64,000 bases of DNA, from assembly GCF_002266435.3 (NCBI RefSeq), contig NZ_CP029426.2, forward strand, positions 4,928,001-4,992,000, given 5' to 3'. The position numbers were made by a program, and so were the translations under genes. Positions 28,262-36,441 of this stretch are shown piece by piece. The notes beneath the pieces were generated by a model that saw only the letters and a list, made by a program, of their open reading frames with translations, made no database searches and had not been told where the DNA came from. The stretch comes from Bradyrhizobium amphicarpaeae. GTDB lineage: Bacteria > Pseudomonadota > Alphaproteobacteria > Rhizobiales > Xanthobacteraceae. Each line of letters begins with the position of its first letter. Positions within the stretch are counted from its first letter, which is position 1.

Positions 28262-29119
28262 TCAGCTCAGGGTCTTGATTACGAACTCCTTGAGGCGTTG
28301 CGCCGGCCGGGGGAGACGGTCGCGCTCCAGGATCGCGATCTCGGTATCCTTCAGGTCGGGCATCGGCTTTCCGTCCACGACATGCAGATCGGGCGGGACC
28401 ATGTCCTTCGGAAGCACCGTCACGCCAAGCCGGGCGCGCACGGCCGCCAGCGTTCCCGCCAGCGAACCGCAGGTGTAGGCGACGCGCCAGGACCTTTTGG
28501 CGCGATCGAGCGCCTCGGTGGCCCGCTTCCTGTAGACACACGGCTTGGGCGACACGGCGAGAGGTAAAACGCCCTGCCTGAGATCGAGCCCGCCCGTCAC
28601 CCAGACCAGAGGCTCACGCCAGACACGGATGCCGGGGATTTCGATGGATCGCTCACGCTTGATCAGAGCGAGGTCGAACGCGCCCTTCCTGAAGCGCTCG
28701 ATCAGATTCATCGTCAGATCGCAGGTGACCTCGAGGTCGACCTGCGGATAGGCCTGGGCGAAACGCGAGAGCACGTCGGGAAGATGGCGGGTCGCGAAAT
28801 CCTCGGGGGCCCCGAGCCGGACCAGCCCGCGCATCGCCGGCTCCTGGATGCGCGAGACCATCTCGTCGTTCAGATCGAGCATGCGCCGCGCATAGTCGAA
28901 GAACGTCTCGCCTTCCGCGGTCAACGCAACCGATTGCGGCGATCGCTCCAGCAGCTTGCTGCCGATCTGCTCTTCCAGCCGGCGGATTTGCAGCGAGATC
29001 GTGGATTGCTGCACGCCGAGCCCCTGCGCGGCGCGTGTGAAGTTTCCGAGCGATACGATGGCGACGAAGGACCTGACCAGGTCGATGTCCAGATTGACGC
29101 GCGTGCGTGGCATCATCAT
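28262..29119 (-). CDS. LysR-family transcriptional regulator, divergent from sbtA-like gene
   Basis: A 285-residue LysR regulator. The winged helix-turn-helix (about 10-68) contains VSLGNFTRAAQGLGVQQSTISLQIRRLEEQ. The C-terminal periplasmic-binding-protein-like effector domain spans about 90-285. Three consecutive ATG codons (29119, 29116, 29113) follow GAGAAAGG; the last has the best spacing, so the true start may be 29113. The 96-bp intergenic region shared with the bicarbonate-transporter-like gene is AT-rich (about 29128-29157), the usual place for a LysR operator. It therefore probably controls sbtA-sbtB, by analogy with CcmR/CmpR in cyanobacteria. The inducer is unknown. Confidence 0.88.
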   Translation of the reverse strand: MMMPRTRVNLDIDLVRSFVAIVSLGNFTRAAQGLGVQQSTISLQIRRLEEQIGSKLLERSPQSVALTAEGETFFDYARRMLDLNDEMVSRIQEPAMRGLVRLGAPEDFATRHLPDVLSRFAQAYPQVDLEVTCDLTMNLIERFRKGAFDLALIKRERSIEIPGIRVWREPLVWVTGGLDLRQGVLPLAVSPKPCVYRKRATEALDRAKRSWRVAYTCGSLAGTLAAVRARLGVTVLPKDMVPPDLHVVDGKPMPDLKDTEIAILERDRLPRPAQRLKEFVIKTLS

Positions 29120-29127
29120 TGCCTTTC

Positions 29128-29157
29128 TCAATGATGATATTCAATACAATCAATTTC
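29128..29157. promoter_or_regulatory. Candidate LysR operator/promoter region
   Basis: An AT-rich block with imperfect dyad sequence TTCAATACAATCAAT (29140-29154) lies in the gap between the divergent LysR gene and the sbtA-like gene. It stands out from the GC-rich surroundings. No base-by-base LysR consensus can be claimed. Confidence 0.4.
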
Positions 29158-29215
29158 GACAAAGGCCAGCCGAAAGCTATCAGGGCGCTGTTGAACAAAC
29201 ACGTCAGGGGGTCCC

Positions 29216-30187
29216 GTGCTTGCGCTTGCCGTCCAGAACCTTGTCTCTCCTCCCGTGCTCTTCTTCGGAATGGGCCTCGGGGCTTCGCTCGGCCGGTCCG
29301 ACCTGTCCGTGCCCGAGGCGATCGCACGCTTCCTCTCGCTCTATCTCCTGATCTCGATCGGCTTCCGGGGCGGCGCCGAGGTCGCCCACCAGGGGCTGAC
29401 GCTGACGCTGGTGGCAACGATCGCGGCCGGAATCGCCTTGTCCGGCGGCTTGCCGTTCCTCGCCTACGCCTTCCTGCGCACTATCGCAGGCCTCGACCAC
29501 GTCAATGCGGCGGCGGTGGCCGGACATTACGGCTCGATCTCGGCCGTGACCTTCGTCGCCGTCACCGGCGCCCTGACCCAGCTCGGGCTGCCGTTTGACG
29601 GCTACATGATCGCCGTTGCGGCTGCGATGGAGACGCCGGCGATCTTCTCCGCGCTGTTCATCGCGCACGCAGGGCGAGGCCGGGCCGAGGGAGAGATGCC
29701 AAAGGATTTCCTGCGGGAGATCGCGCTCAACGGCTCGATCGTGGCCCTGCTCGGCGCGTTCGCAGTCGGCTGCGTCACGGGCGAACGCGGCATGACCTCG
29801 CTCAAGCCTTTCCTGCTCGACGCGTTCGCGGGATTTCTCTGCATCTTCCTGCTCGACATGGGTCTGCTCGCCGGCCGGGGGCTGCGGGACGGCTGGCGGT
29901 CGCTGTCCGTCCCGGTCGCTGCCTTTGCCTGGGTCATGCCGCTCGTCGGCGCCGCGCTGGCGGCGGCCCTGGCGTGGCTGATCGGATTGCAGGCCGGCAG
30001 CACGGCGGTGCTGATGACGCTCGGCGCCTCCGCCTCCTACATCGCCGTGCCGGCCGCGATGCGGCTGGCGCTGCCCGCAGCCAATCCCGCGATCGCGCTC
30101 ACGCTCTCGCTCGGTCTGACGTTTCCGTTCAACCTCACGGTCGGCATCCCCCTGTACATCGCCGCCGCACAGATCATCGCACAATGA
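29216..30187 (+). CDS. Sodium-dependent bicarbonate transport family permease (SbtA-like)
   Basis: A 323-residue inner-membrane protein with about ten hydrophobic helices in two halves, matching the SbtA family (DUF897). The first-half signature GHYGSISAVTF is at 103-113 and the second-half counterpart ASYIAVPAAMR is near 280. Cyanobacterial SbtA imports bicarbonate with sodium and feeds the CO2-concentrating mechanism. It is about 370 residues long; this protein is shorter, mainly in the cytosolic linker between halves (around 160-180). GTG start at 29216 after AGGGGG. The next gene encodes an SbtB-like partner 7 bp downstream. Bicarbonate as substrate is inferred from family and context. 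Confidence 0.85.
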   Translation: MLALAVQNLVSPPVLFFGMGLGASLGRSDLSVPEAIARFLSLYLLISIGFRGGAEVAHQGLTLTLVATIAAGIALSGGLPFLAYAFLRTIAGLDHVNAAAVAGHYGSISAVTFVAVTGALTQLGLPFDGYMIAVAAAMETPAIFSALFIAHAGRGRAEGEMPKDFLREIALNGSIVALLGAFAVGCVTGERGMTSLKPFLLDAFAGFLCIFLLDMGLLAGRGLRDGWRSLSVPVAAFAWVMPLVGAALAAALAWLIGLQAGSTAVLMTLGASASYIAVPAAMRLALPAANPAIALTLSLGLTFPFNLTVGIPLYIAAAQIIAQ

Positions 30188-30194
30188 GGACAGC

Positions 30195-30506
30195 ATGCAG
30201 ATGTTTGCCAAGAAGCGCGTCGAGATCCTGATCGAGCGGGCTCTGCTGAAGCGACTGACGGATGAACTGGTGCGCACCGGCGTCAGCGGATTTTCCGTCG
30301 TGCCCCTCGCCGCGGGACGCGGCCAGGCCGGACAATGGGATTCGGACGGCCAGATCGGAGACGCCGCCGGCATGTACGCACTGTGGTGCATCGTCGATCC
30401 CGGCCGCCTCGACGGCCTGCTGGAGGCTGTCTTCGCGATCGTCTCCCGGCAGGTGGGACTGGTCTCAGTCAGCGACGTGGAGGTGGTGCGGCCGGAGCGG
30501 TTCTGA
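30195..30506 (+). CDS. PII-like protein (SbtB-like)
   Basis: A 103-residue protein with the ferredoxin-like beta-alpha-beta pattern of PII superfamily proteins: KRVEILIERALLKRLTDEL at the start, a T-loop region around 40-60, and LVSVSDVEVVRPERF at the end. Its place directly after an SbtA-like transporter indicates SbtB, which binds adenyl nucleotides including cAMP and gates SbtA. The C-terminal CGPEGC redox extension found in many cyanobacterial SbtB proteins is absent. It forms an operon with the permease. The 176 bp after it show no gene or clear terminator. Confidence 0.8.
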   Translation: MQMFAKKRVEILIERALLKRLTDELVRTGVSGFSVVPLAAGRGQAGQWDSDGQIGDAAGMYALWCIVDPGRLDGLLEAVFAIVSRQVGLVSVSDVEVVRPERF

Positions 30507-30682
30507 GCGGGATGTGCCGTTAGAGCAGAAATGAGTCAGCTTGATCCAAAAGTGGGTCGGAAGATCGTCGCGCTGCCGACGGTCGCTTACGTTGAATGCC
30601 CGGTTCTGTTCGAGAGTCGACCTCGAGCCGAAGTCGCATTTTGTCCCAAAGCGGAAGAACGATGGAAGACCAGACTACGAAG

Positions 30683-31633
30683 CTAAAAATACTGGCGTCG
30701 TAAGCGCGTCGCAGAAGGCAATTCTCCGAATGCAGATTTGTAGCTTACCGAGAATTCGCCCATGTGCCAGAAGCCATTAGCCATGGCAATGTTCGTTACG
30801 GTCGCAGCCGGAGGACCGAATTGCAGCTGTTTTCGGACCTCCCAAAGTCGCTTACTGCGAATGTAGTGGTGTAAGTTGACGCCGTGCATCGTTCGGACTG
30901 CGGTTTGCAGTGTGCGCACCGAGACATGCAGTCGTAGCGCAAGATCGTCGCTGTATAATGGTGAGTGCTTGAGTAATGAAATATGCTCATCAAGCTCTGC
31001 CACTAATTTGCGATACGTTTCAAACTTGCCTCGCCGTCCTATAGACGTTCCTTCACGCGGCATCAGAGCGGCGTCGAGGCAAGCGTAGAGCGACTCACGT
31101 AGACTACCTTGCAACAGACCAAAGTCCGTCGCGTCGTTACAAGTCGACGCGGAACAAAAAATATCTAGAATTGATGCCTTAAGTCGGTTCATGACCGGTC
31201 GAGCCGGCCTTATAAGCGACAGCCCTTTACCACTATCCAGCCAGCCGCGGTGACTCATATCGGAATCAAAACGGAGCATTAAATAAGTGTTCGGATGTTC
31301 TTCGACCGCTTCAGTCTCAACTCGACCCCGCAGCACCGCGATAGTTGAATTGTCGAGCGTTGCCTTGTTGGCAATCGAGTGAAAGGCTATGGGGATGACG
31401 AGGCCCACTCCCTCATCCGTACCCATGTTTGTTTGAAGGCGTCTCGCAAAGGATCGCTGAAGAACGAGTAAGCTGCCTTGTAGAGGCAGGACGGCACGGT
31501 GAGCCGAAAAGTTTGATGGATCGGTAGGCTTGCTGATGCCGCCTCCGATCACCTCGTTAGGACGGAATTGCTCGAAATCGACGAACGACTCCGTGCTAAG
31601 AAAGCGAGAAGGTTTCAGCCAACGAACGGGCAT
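30683..31633 (-). CDS. AraC-family transcriptional regulator (AT-rich region)
   Basis: A 316-residue regulator. The C-terminal AraC DNA-binding domain (about 215-316) has two helix-turn-helix units: LHVSVRTLQTAVRTMHGVNL and the second around VTNIAMANGFWHMGEFSVSYK, followed by FGELPSATRLRR. The N-terminal 200 residues resemble the substrate-binding part of AraC-type regulators such as those of the OruR/FeaR kind but the effector cannot be named. Base composition is clearly lower in GC than neighbouring genes, and rare codons such as ATA and TTA are frequent, so the gene was probably acquired by transfer. No target gene is obvious; the nearest neighbour in that stretch is the M20 amidohydrolase. 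Confidence 0.85.
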   Translation of the reverse strand: MPVRWLKPSRFLSTESFVDFEQFRPNEVIGGGISKPTDPSNFSAHRAVLPLQGSLLVLQRSFARRLQTNMGTDEGVGLVIPIAFHSIANKATLDNSTIAVLRGRVETEAVEEHPNTYLMLRFDSDMSHRGWLDSGKGLSLIRPARPVMNRLKASILDIFCSASTCNDATDFGLLQGSLRESLYACLDAALMPREGTSIGRRGKFETYRKLVAELDEHISLLKHSPLYSDDLALRLHVSVRTLQTAVRTMHGVNLHHYIRSKRLWEVRKQLQFGPPAATVTNIAMANGFWHMGEFSVSYKSAFGELPSATRLRRQYF

Positions 31634-32064
31634 ATTGGTCTCAGGTTGATGCGAAGTCGTGTCCGAGCCAAATTCTAAGCTGCTGTAATACGTAAAGACG
31701 TCGCCAACGCATCATTCACGATGCGTCATAAAGCTACGGCTATGTGGTTGCTAAAAAGTTTGTCCCGCCAACGCCAGGGATGCTCAAATTCTGCCATGGC
31801 CTTTCAAAGGTCCAAGCCGATGGATTGCCTAAATCCGATAGCTAAATTTCTGGTGGCCATTTTAAATCCAACAGGTGGGTCCGATTTTGATACCGCCCTT
31901 TGGTCCGTCGGCGAAGTGGTACCATCGCTCCACGAAGTCGGCTTATTAAGACGACCCCCTCATGTCGGCTTGTGGCCCGTTGCTGACCAATCACGGCATG
32001 GTCAGCGATGGCAGCATTTGACGCTATTGGGACATTGGGTTGCAATGGCTGTCATGCCGGTTGC
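31634..32064. other. Non-coding AT-rich stretch with repeat-like debris
   Basis: These 431 bp lie between the AraC gene and the amidohydrolase. Reading frames exist but lack family resemblance, ribosome-binding sites and codon bias. On the plus strand the text around 31935-31990 (two short similar phrases containing GTCGGCTT) looks like decayed copies of a short repeat. I see no intact transposase. Confidence 0.5.
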
Positions 32065-33636
32065 TCACGTTTCAGAGCTAACCTCGCTAAGGATTTCATC
32101 CCCAGTATCCTTCGTCAGCCGGTCGGGAATGCCCGGAGGCTGTTTGATCTCTGGCGGAATTGGCGAGACGTATTTGTAGTCACCTCGGCGGCGCACCAGA
32201 TCTTCCTTCGCCGCTTTGCGCAAATCGGCGTTGGTCATTAGATCGTGCCCAATGCCTGCCATGATCTTCGCCGACGCAATGGATGCCTTGTCGCCGATGG
32301 ACATCCCGCCGCATGCCGTTACACCCCACGTGTGCAAGGCGACGCCGAGCGGAAGCGTTGGCCAGCCGAAGACCGACAATGGCGTGTTGAAGCTGACGTC
32401 GCCGCAATCCGATCCGCCCCCCGTCGTCTTTTCGCCGATTGTTGGGGCGACAGCCGTGGCCAATCCTTTTTCCGGCAACGTCATTTCTTTCTGAATAGTT
32501 TTAGCAAACGTCTGCTCTGCGTCTGTCCATTCTATCGGCGTCGCCTTCATGTGCCGATGTGTTAGCGCAATGAGTGTATCGTTCGGAAGGATCTGGTGAA
32601 CGCCGGTGAACACTTGGAATTCCGCTCTGGTCTGGGTCATCTGAGCCGCACCTTCGGCGATGCCCTTCGCCCACTCAGTGAGCTTCACCACGTTCTGGCG
32701 ATTCTTGTCCCGAATCGTGAGGAGCATTTGTGCAAAATCCGGCACGATGTTCGGAGAGAGGCCAGCCTTTTCGTAAACGTAATGCATGCGAACGGTCGGC
32801 TCCACATGCTCGCGCATAAATTGTATGCCAATGCCGAATAGTTCCGCCGCTTTCAGTGCGCTGCGCCCTTGCCACGGTTCCACGCCCGCATGCGCAGTTC
32901 TGCCAAAGAACTTGATGTGAATGCCATTATTCGCAGCGGTAGAGACGGCGCCTGTGACTGCAACTGGGGCTGGATGCCATGACAAGGCGGCATCGACATC
33001 GTCAAAGAGCCCATCTCGCGCAAAATAGGCTTTTACCGCCCCGCCTTCCTCGGCGGCACAGCCAAAGACCAAGATAGTGCCGGGCGTTTTGTCCTGCTCC
33101 ATCATTTTCTTGAGCGCTATAGCGGCGCCCGTGCACCCGGCTCCCAGCATATTGTGTCCGCAGCCATGCCCGACCTCAAAGCCGGTCGGCCCGGGCGTCT
33201 TGCGCGGTTCTGCCGCGTTGCCGAGGCCGGGGAGGGCATCATACTCAGGAAGGAACCCGATCTTGGGACCTGCCGATCCCTGTTTCCATTCCCCGAGAAA
33301 TGCGGTTGGGATATTTGACGTACCGGTAGTCACCTTGAAGCCAGCGGCCTTCAGCTCTCTCACGTGAATTGCCGACGATTTTTCCTCTACAAAAAGGCCC
33401 TCGGCGTTCGTCCAAACCTCGCGGGAAATACGCAGAATGATGTCGCGCGTGCTCTCCACGGCTGTTGCAGCATTAGCTGCAGAAGGAGGAGGAGCAGCCG
33501 CTGCGGTTGCTACAGGTGCCGCCTGCGCCAGCACCGGTCCGACCGAGCCGATGCTGCTTGCTCCGATGCCAACCGCACCAGTTGCGAGAAATGTTCTGCG
33601 ATCAACGCCGGCCTTGTCATTTTTATTGCCAGCCAT
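32065..33636 (-). CDS. Tat-exported M20-family amidohydrolase (AbgB-like)
   Basis: A 523-residue zinc peptidase/amidohydrolase. The N-terminus has a twin-arginine signal (DRRTFLATG, Arg13-Arg14, then a hydrophobic stretch and VLAQA), so the folded enzyme is likely exported. The M20 catalytic landmarks are LPEYDALPGLGNA, HGCGHNMLGAG, CAAEEGGAVKAYFARDGLFD and the dimerisation-domain GRTAHAGVEPW; near the end GGGSDCGDVS. It is closest to the AbgB (p-aminobenzoyl-glutamate utilisation) and amidohydrolase group. The natural substrate is unknown. The ATG at 33636 follows GGGAGGC; composition is less GC-rich than the surrounding genes. Confidence 0.88.
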   Translation of the reverse strand: MAGNKNDKAGVDRRTFLATGAVGIGASSIGSVGPVLAQAAPVATAAAAPPPSAANAATAVESTRDIILRISREVWTNAEGLFVEEKSSAIHVRELKAAGFKVTTGTSNIPTAFLGEWKQGSAGPKIGFLPEYDALPGLGNAAEPRKTPGPTGFEVGHGCGHNMLGAGCTGAAIALKKMMEQDKTPGTILVFGCAAEEGGAVKAYFARDGLFDDVDAALSWHPAPVAVTGAVSTAANNGIHIKFFGRTAHAGVEPWQGRSALKAAELFGIGIQFMREHVEPTVRMHYVYEKAGLSPNIVPDFAQMLLTIRDKNRQNVVKLTEWAKGIAEGAAQMTQTRAEFQVFTGVHQILPNDTLIALTHRHMKATPIEWTDAEQTFAKTIQKEMTLPEKGLATAVAPTIGEKTTGGGSDCGDVSFNTPLSVFGWPTLPLGVALHTWGVTACGGMSIGDKASIASAKIMAGIGHDLMTNADLRKAAKEDLVRRRGDYKYVSPIPPEIKQPPGIPDRLTKDTGDEILSEVSSET

Positions 33637-33987
33637 TTTTGCCTCCCAAGGGCATGCATGCCTCTGAGGCACAATTTTCAGACTAACCCATTTAACTCAA
33701 GGATGATTGATCCATCTCAACAAGCGCCTTTCGTTCGATCACCTCAAGGTGGTCTCTACCGACGCTCGACGTCTCCGTTTGGCCCTTCTCGGACTCGTGG
33801 CTCCAGCGGAATGTCCGGTTCAGGCATAAAACTGCCGCCCCTCCGGTACTCGAAATTCAAGAGTCTCGGATGCTCGGGGCCCGCGGTTGATGAAAATCTG
33901 ACTTCAAACCCGCTCAATGGGCCGGCTTGAAAGCAATAACGCTCCGATCTCCCCGGACCCGCAATTCGCCTTGAGGCACGCGGCGCA
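33637..33987. other. Intergenic region with possible gene remnant
   Basis: No complete gene is visible. On the minus strand 33756-33935 reads through as FQAGPLSGFEV...PRLLNFEYRRGG...ERR with coding-like composition and no start of its own, so it may be the tail of a decayed gene. The rest is the promoter side of the amidohydrolase. Confidence 0.35.
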
Positions 33988-34764
33988 TCATGCCGCCGTC
34001 GGATCGCCGCGCCGCCGGTAGATCTGGAGATAGTTGGTATTGCACGAGCGGGTCGTATGCCAGCGCATGGTGATCGGAGCGAGCTCCAGGCCGCAGGTCT
34101 CGATGACGGAGAAGCCGAGCGGAGCAAGTGTGCTCGCGATCTCGTCCGGCCGCATGAAGCGCCGCCAGTCGTGCGTGCCGCGGGGCAGCCAGCCCAGAAC
34201 GTATTCCGCCCCGATGATCGCCTTCACGAACGACACCAGCGTGCGGTTCAACGTGCCGATCACCAGCAGCCCGCCGGGCGCAACCAGGCTGCCGGTCGCG
34301 GCGAGGAAGCAATCGGTGTCGGCGACGTGCTCGACGACTTCGAGCGACAAGACGATATCGAACTGCCGCCGTTCGGCGACCAGCTCCTCGGGAACGGCCT
34401 GCCGGTAGCCGATGGGCAAACCGGCCTGGTCCGCATGGACGGTCGCCACGCGGACGTTCCGCTCGGCAGCGTCGATGCCGAGGACAAGCGCGCCGAGACG
34501 CGCCATCGGCTCCGTCACCACACCCGCGCCGCAACCGACATCGAGCAGGGTCAATCCGTCGAGGGGCCGCTCCAGCCTGATGTCACGCACCATCAGCGCA
34601 GGTAGCCGCTTGCGGAGATGCGCGACGCGCGCCGCATTGAAGCTGTGAATTAGCTTCATGCGGCCATCGGGATTCCACCAATCCTCGGCGAGGGCCTCGA
34701 ACCGCGCGATCTCGTCGGGATCCACGGTCGGCGGAAGACCGGTCTTCATGTCCTTGCGCAGCAT
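33988..34764 (-). CDS. UbiG-like class I SAM-dependent methyltransferase
   Basis: A 258-residue cytosolic methyltransferase. The N-terminus (DPDEIARFEALAEDWWNPDGRMKLIHSFNAAR) is the signature of UbiG, the ubiquinone O-methyltransferase. Motif I is LLDVGCGAGVVTEPMA (73-88), followed by GIDAAERN. The C-terminus diverges from canonical UbiG (no VNYxLxA ending; it reads TNYLQIYRRRGD), so it may be a paralogue with another substrate while the true ubiG lies elsewhere. It is 2 bp downstream of a DUF2256 mini-gene, and the two form an operon. Confidence 0.8.
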   Translation of the reverse strand: MLRKDMKTGLPPTVDPDEIARFEALAEDWWNPDGRMKLIHSFNAARVAHLRKRLPALMVRDIRLERPLDGLTLLDVGCGAGVVTEPMARLGALVLGIDAAERNVRVATVHADQAGLPIGYRQAVPEELVAERRQFDIVLSLEVVEHVADTDCFLAATGSLVAPGGLLVIGTLNRTLVSFVKAIIGAEYVLGWLPRGTHDWRRFMRPDEIASTLAPLGFSVIETCGLELAPITMRWHTTRSCNTNYLQIYRRRGDPTAA

Positions 34765-34766
34765 GG

Positions 34767-34931
34767 TCAACCTTCCTGGCGCGCGGCTCTTCGCCCGTCG
34801 CCTCGACACCGTTCGGAACAGAATTTCACGCTTGGCCAATCCCGCGACCATTTTCGCCGCCAAGCGAACGGCCGCTTGCAAGCGGCGCATATTTTGGTCG
34901 GAAGGTCCGATTTGCGTCGCATCTTCGGCAT
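34767..34931 (-). CDS. DUF2256 zinc-binding mini-protein
   Basis: A 54-residue protein starting MPKMRRKSDLP. It has the complete DUF2256 pattern: ICAACKRPFAWRRKW with a CxxC pair, then WPSVKFCSERCRG with a second CxxxC pair, giving four cysteines suited to one zinc ion. Function of the family is unknown. Its stop lies 2 bp before the methyltransferase ATG, so it leads that operon. In many bacteria DUF2256 genes stand near photolyase/cryptochrome-related genes, but none is in this window. A longer in-frame reading is possible, but only the last 54 codons show family similarity. Confidence 0.85.
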   Translation of the reverse strand: MPKMRRKSDLPTKICAACKRPFAWRRKWSRDWPSVKFCSERCRGDGRRAARQEG

Positions 34932-35166
34932 GGAGGCTTGCCCGGAGAGAAAAAGACCCGTCAGGGCGGCTGGTGCCCGCAGCCAGCGTGGGTACCCGCA
35001 CGGATCGAGACCTTCTCTCCCTGAACGACTCTGAACGGCTTCTGGATCATGACGCGTGGCCCTTCGCCGCGCCACCTGTGATCCGAATCCGGCTTGCGAT
35101 CGTTTCCTACACCGTGGCGACGCTCATCGTGCAGGAAGATCAGATCAACCGGCGCGCCAAAGGCAG

Positions 35167-35718
35167 ATGATCAAGACCATTGCAGCTTGGATCGGCAGCT
35201 ATGCGGATCACCCGGAACCTCGTTCGGCCTTGGCCGGCAAGATCGCGCTCGTGGTGGCATCCAACCAGCCGTTCTATCCACTCTATCTGCATTGGATCGT
35301 GGGGACGGCCGCCTGGCCGGCCTGGCTCAGCCTGCTCTCCACGCCTTTTTTCCTCGCCGTCCCGGCCCTCGCAAAAAGGCATTCGCTTGCGGGGCGCGCG
35401 CTGCTTCCACTGGCCGGCGTCGGCAACACCGTCTTGTGCGTCAAGCTGCTCGGCGCACCGTCGGGCGTCGAGCTGTTCCTGCTTCCCTGTGCGCTGCTTG
35501 GCATCATCCTTTTTCGGCCGGACGAGCGCCTCAAAACCGCGATCGTCGCCGCGCTTCCCTTCATCGCCTATCTCTTCGTCGACGCCCATCTCGGCCAACC
35601 CCTGATGATGACGTCGGACCATGCGAGGCTGGTCGCCTTGAACGGCATGAGCGTGGCAGCCTTGATCGTGCTGATCGGCCTGCTCTGTTCGACGCTGCTG
35701 GCGGCGCGGGAGGCGTGA
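35167..35718 (+). CDS. Multi-pass membrane protein of unknown function
   Basis: A 183-residue protein with five to six hydrophobic segments (about 25-45, 50-68, 75-95, 98-112, 120-137, 158-178). I do not recognise the family. The N-terminus (MIKTIAAWIGSYADHPEP) looks amphipathic; conserved-looking pieces include GVELFLLPCALLG and RPDERLKTAIVA. The ATG at 35167 is preferred because sequence upstream is not hydrophobic and would overlap the divergent promoter. It is followed 35 bp later by the DUF3429 gene, so the two are likely co-transcribed, divergent from the DUF2256/methyltransferase pair. Confidence 0.7.
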   Translation: MIKTIAAWIGSYADHPEPRSALAGKIALVVASNQPFYPLYLHWIVGTAAWPAWLSLLSTPFFLAVPALAKRHSLAGRALLPLAGVGNTVLCVKLLGAPSGVELFLLPCALLGIILFRPDERLKTAIVAALPFIAYLFVDAHLGQPLMMTSDHARLVALNGMSVAALIVLIGLLCSTLLAAREA

Positions 35719-35753
35719 GATCGTGACCATCGGGATCCCCGGCGCGAGGCAGC

Positions 35754-36245
35754 ATGTCGACATCTCCGGCTGACGATCACGATGGCGGGCGGCGGCGCGC
35801 CGCACCGGTTCCGACTGCTGCAACATGGCTCGGCGGATTGGGCCTGGTGCCGTTCGTCGGGCTCTCGGTCGCCTCCCAGGCCATCGAGGGCGATTTGAAG
35901 ACCGCCACCCTGCGCGGACTGCTGGCCTACGGCGCCGTCATCCTGTCGTTCCTCGGCGGCATCCATTGGGGCGCGGCAATGACCCGGTCGATCTCACAGC
36001 CGGATCACGGCATCGATTCCGCCAGGCTCGGCATCAGTGTCGTTCCCTCGCTCGTCGGCTGGGCGTCGCTGCTGATCGATGTCCGGTATGGTCTCGCACT
36101 GTTGGCGGTCGGCTTCGCCGCGAACCTGTTGCTGGATCTCCGGTCCGCGCGTCAGGGTTTGGTCCCGCCGTGGTACCGCAGGCTTCGCCAGCCGCTCACG
36201 ATGGTCGTCGTCGTCGCCCTGATTGTCGCCGAGTTCGGCCAGTGA
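35754..36245 (+). CDS. DUF3429 membrane protein
   Basis: A 163-residue protein with about four transmembrane helices and the DUF3429 core: GLGLVPFVGL, LRGLLAYGAVILSFLGGIHWG, and PSLVGWASLL. No biochemical role is known for the family. It is downstream of the unknown membrane protein and probably in the same transcript. The first 20 residues are charged and cytosolic. The 196 bp beyond its stop contain only short AT-richer sequence with no gene. Confidence 0.85.
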   Translation: MSTSPADDHDGGRRRAAPVPTAATWLGGLGLVPFVGLSVASQAIEGDLKTATLRGLLAYGAVILSFLGGIHWGAAMTRSISQPDHGIDSARLGISVVPSLVGWASLLIDVRYGLALLAVGFAANLLLDLRSARQGLVPPWYRRLRQPLTMVVVVALIVAEFGQ

Positions 36246-36441
36246 GACGCCTTTGTTTCGCCGGATCTGATGATGTTGCGATGGTGAAGGCTGAGAGCTG
36301 TTTTGCCCGACAGGTCAATCAACTTTCGCATACTCAGAACAACGTTGTCACCGACCCGCAAGTCATTGATTCCGTTATGGCCGGCTACTGTGCATGGGGT
36401 TGTTTTCGCAGTTTTTAGTTCTTGGCGCCTGAAGGCGCTGC

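Noticed and set aside
29216..30187. Bile-acid-type or auxin-efflux permease instead of SbtA
   Set aside because: The GHYGSISAVTF and ASYIAVPAAMR pair and the PII-like gene directly downstream are specific to the SbtA family.
31721..32179. 152-codon plus-strand frame in the AT-rich island
   Set aside because: It runs into the opposite strand of the amidohydrolase gene, shows no family likeness and has atypical composition. Treated as non-coding debris.
36246..36441. Minus-strand frame between DUF3429 and the glycosyltransferase
   Set aside because: Low coding quality. A phrase there (GTTTTGCCCGACAGGTCAATCAA) resembles short intergenic repeats of Bradyrhizobium, but there is no second copy in the window to support it.
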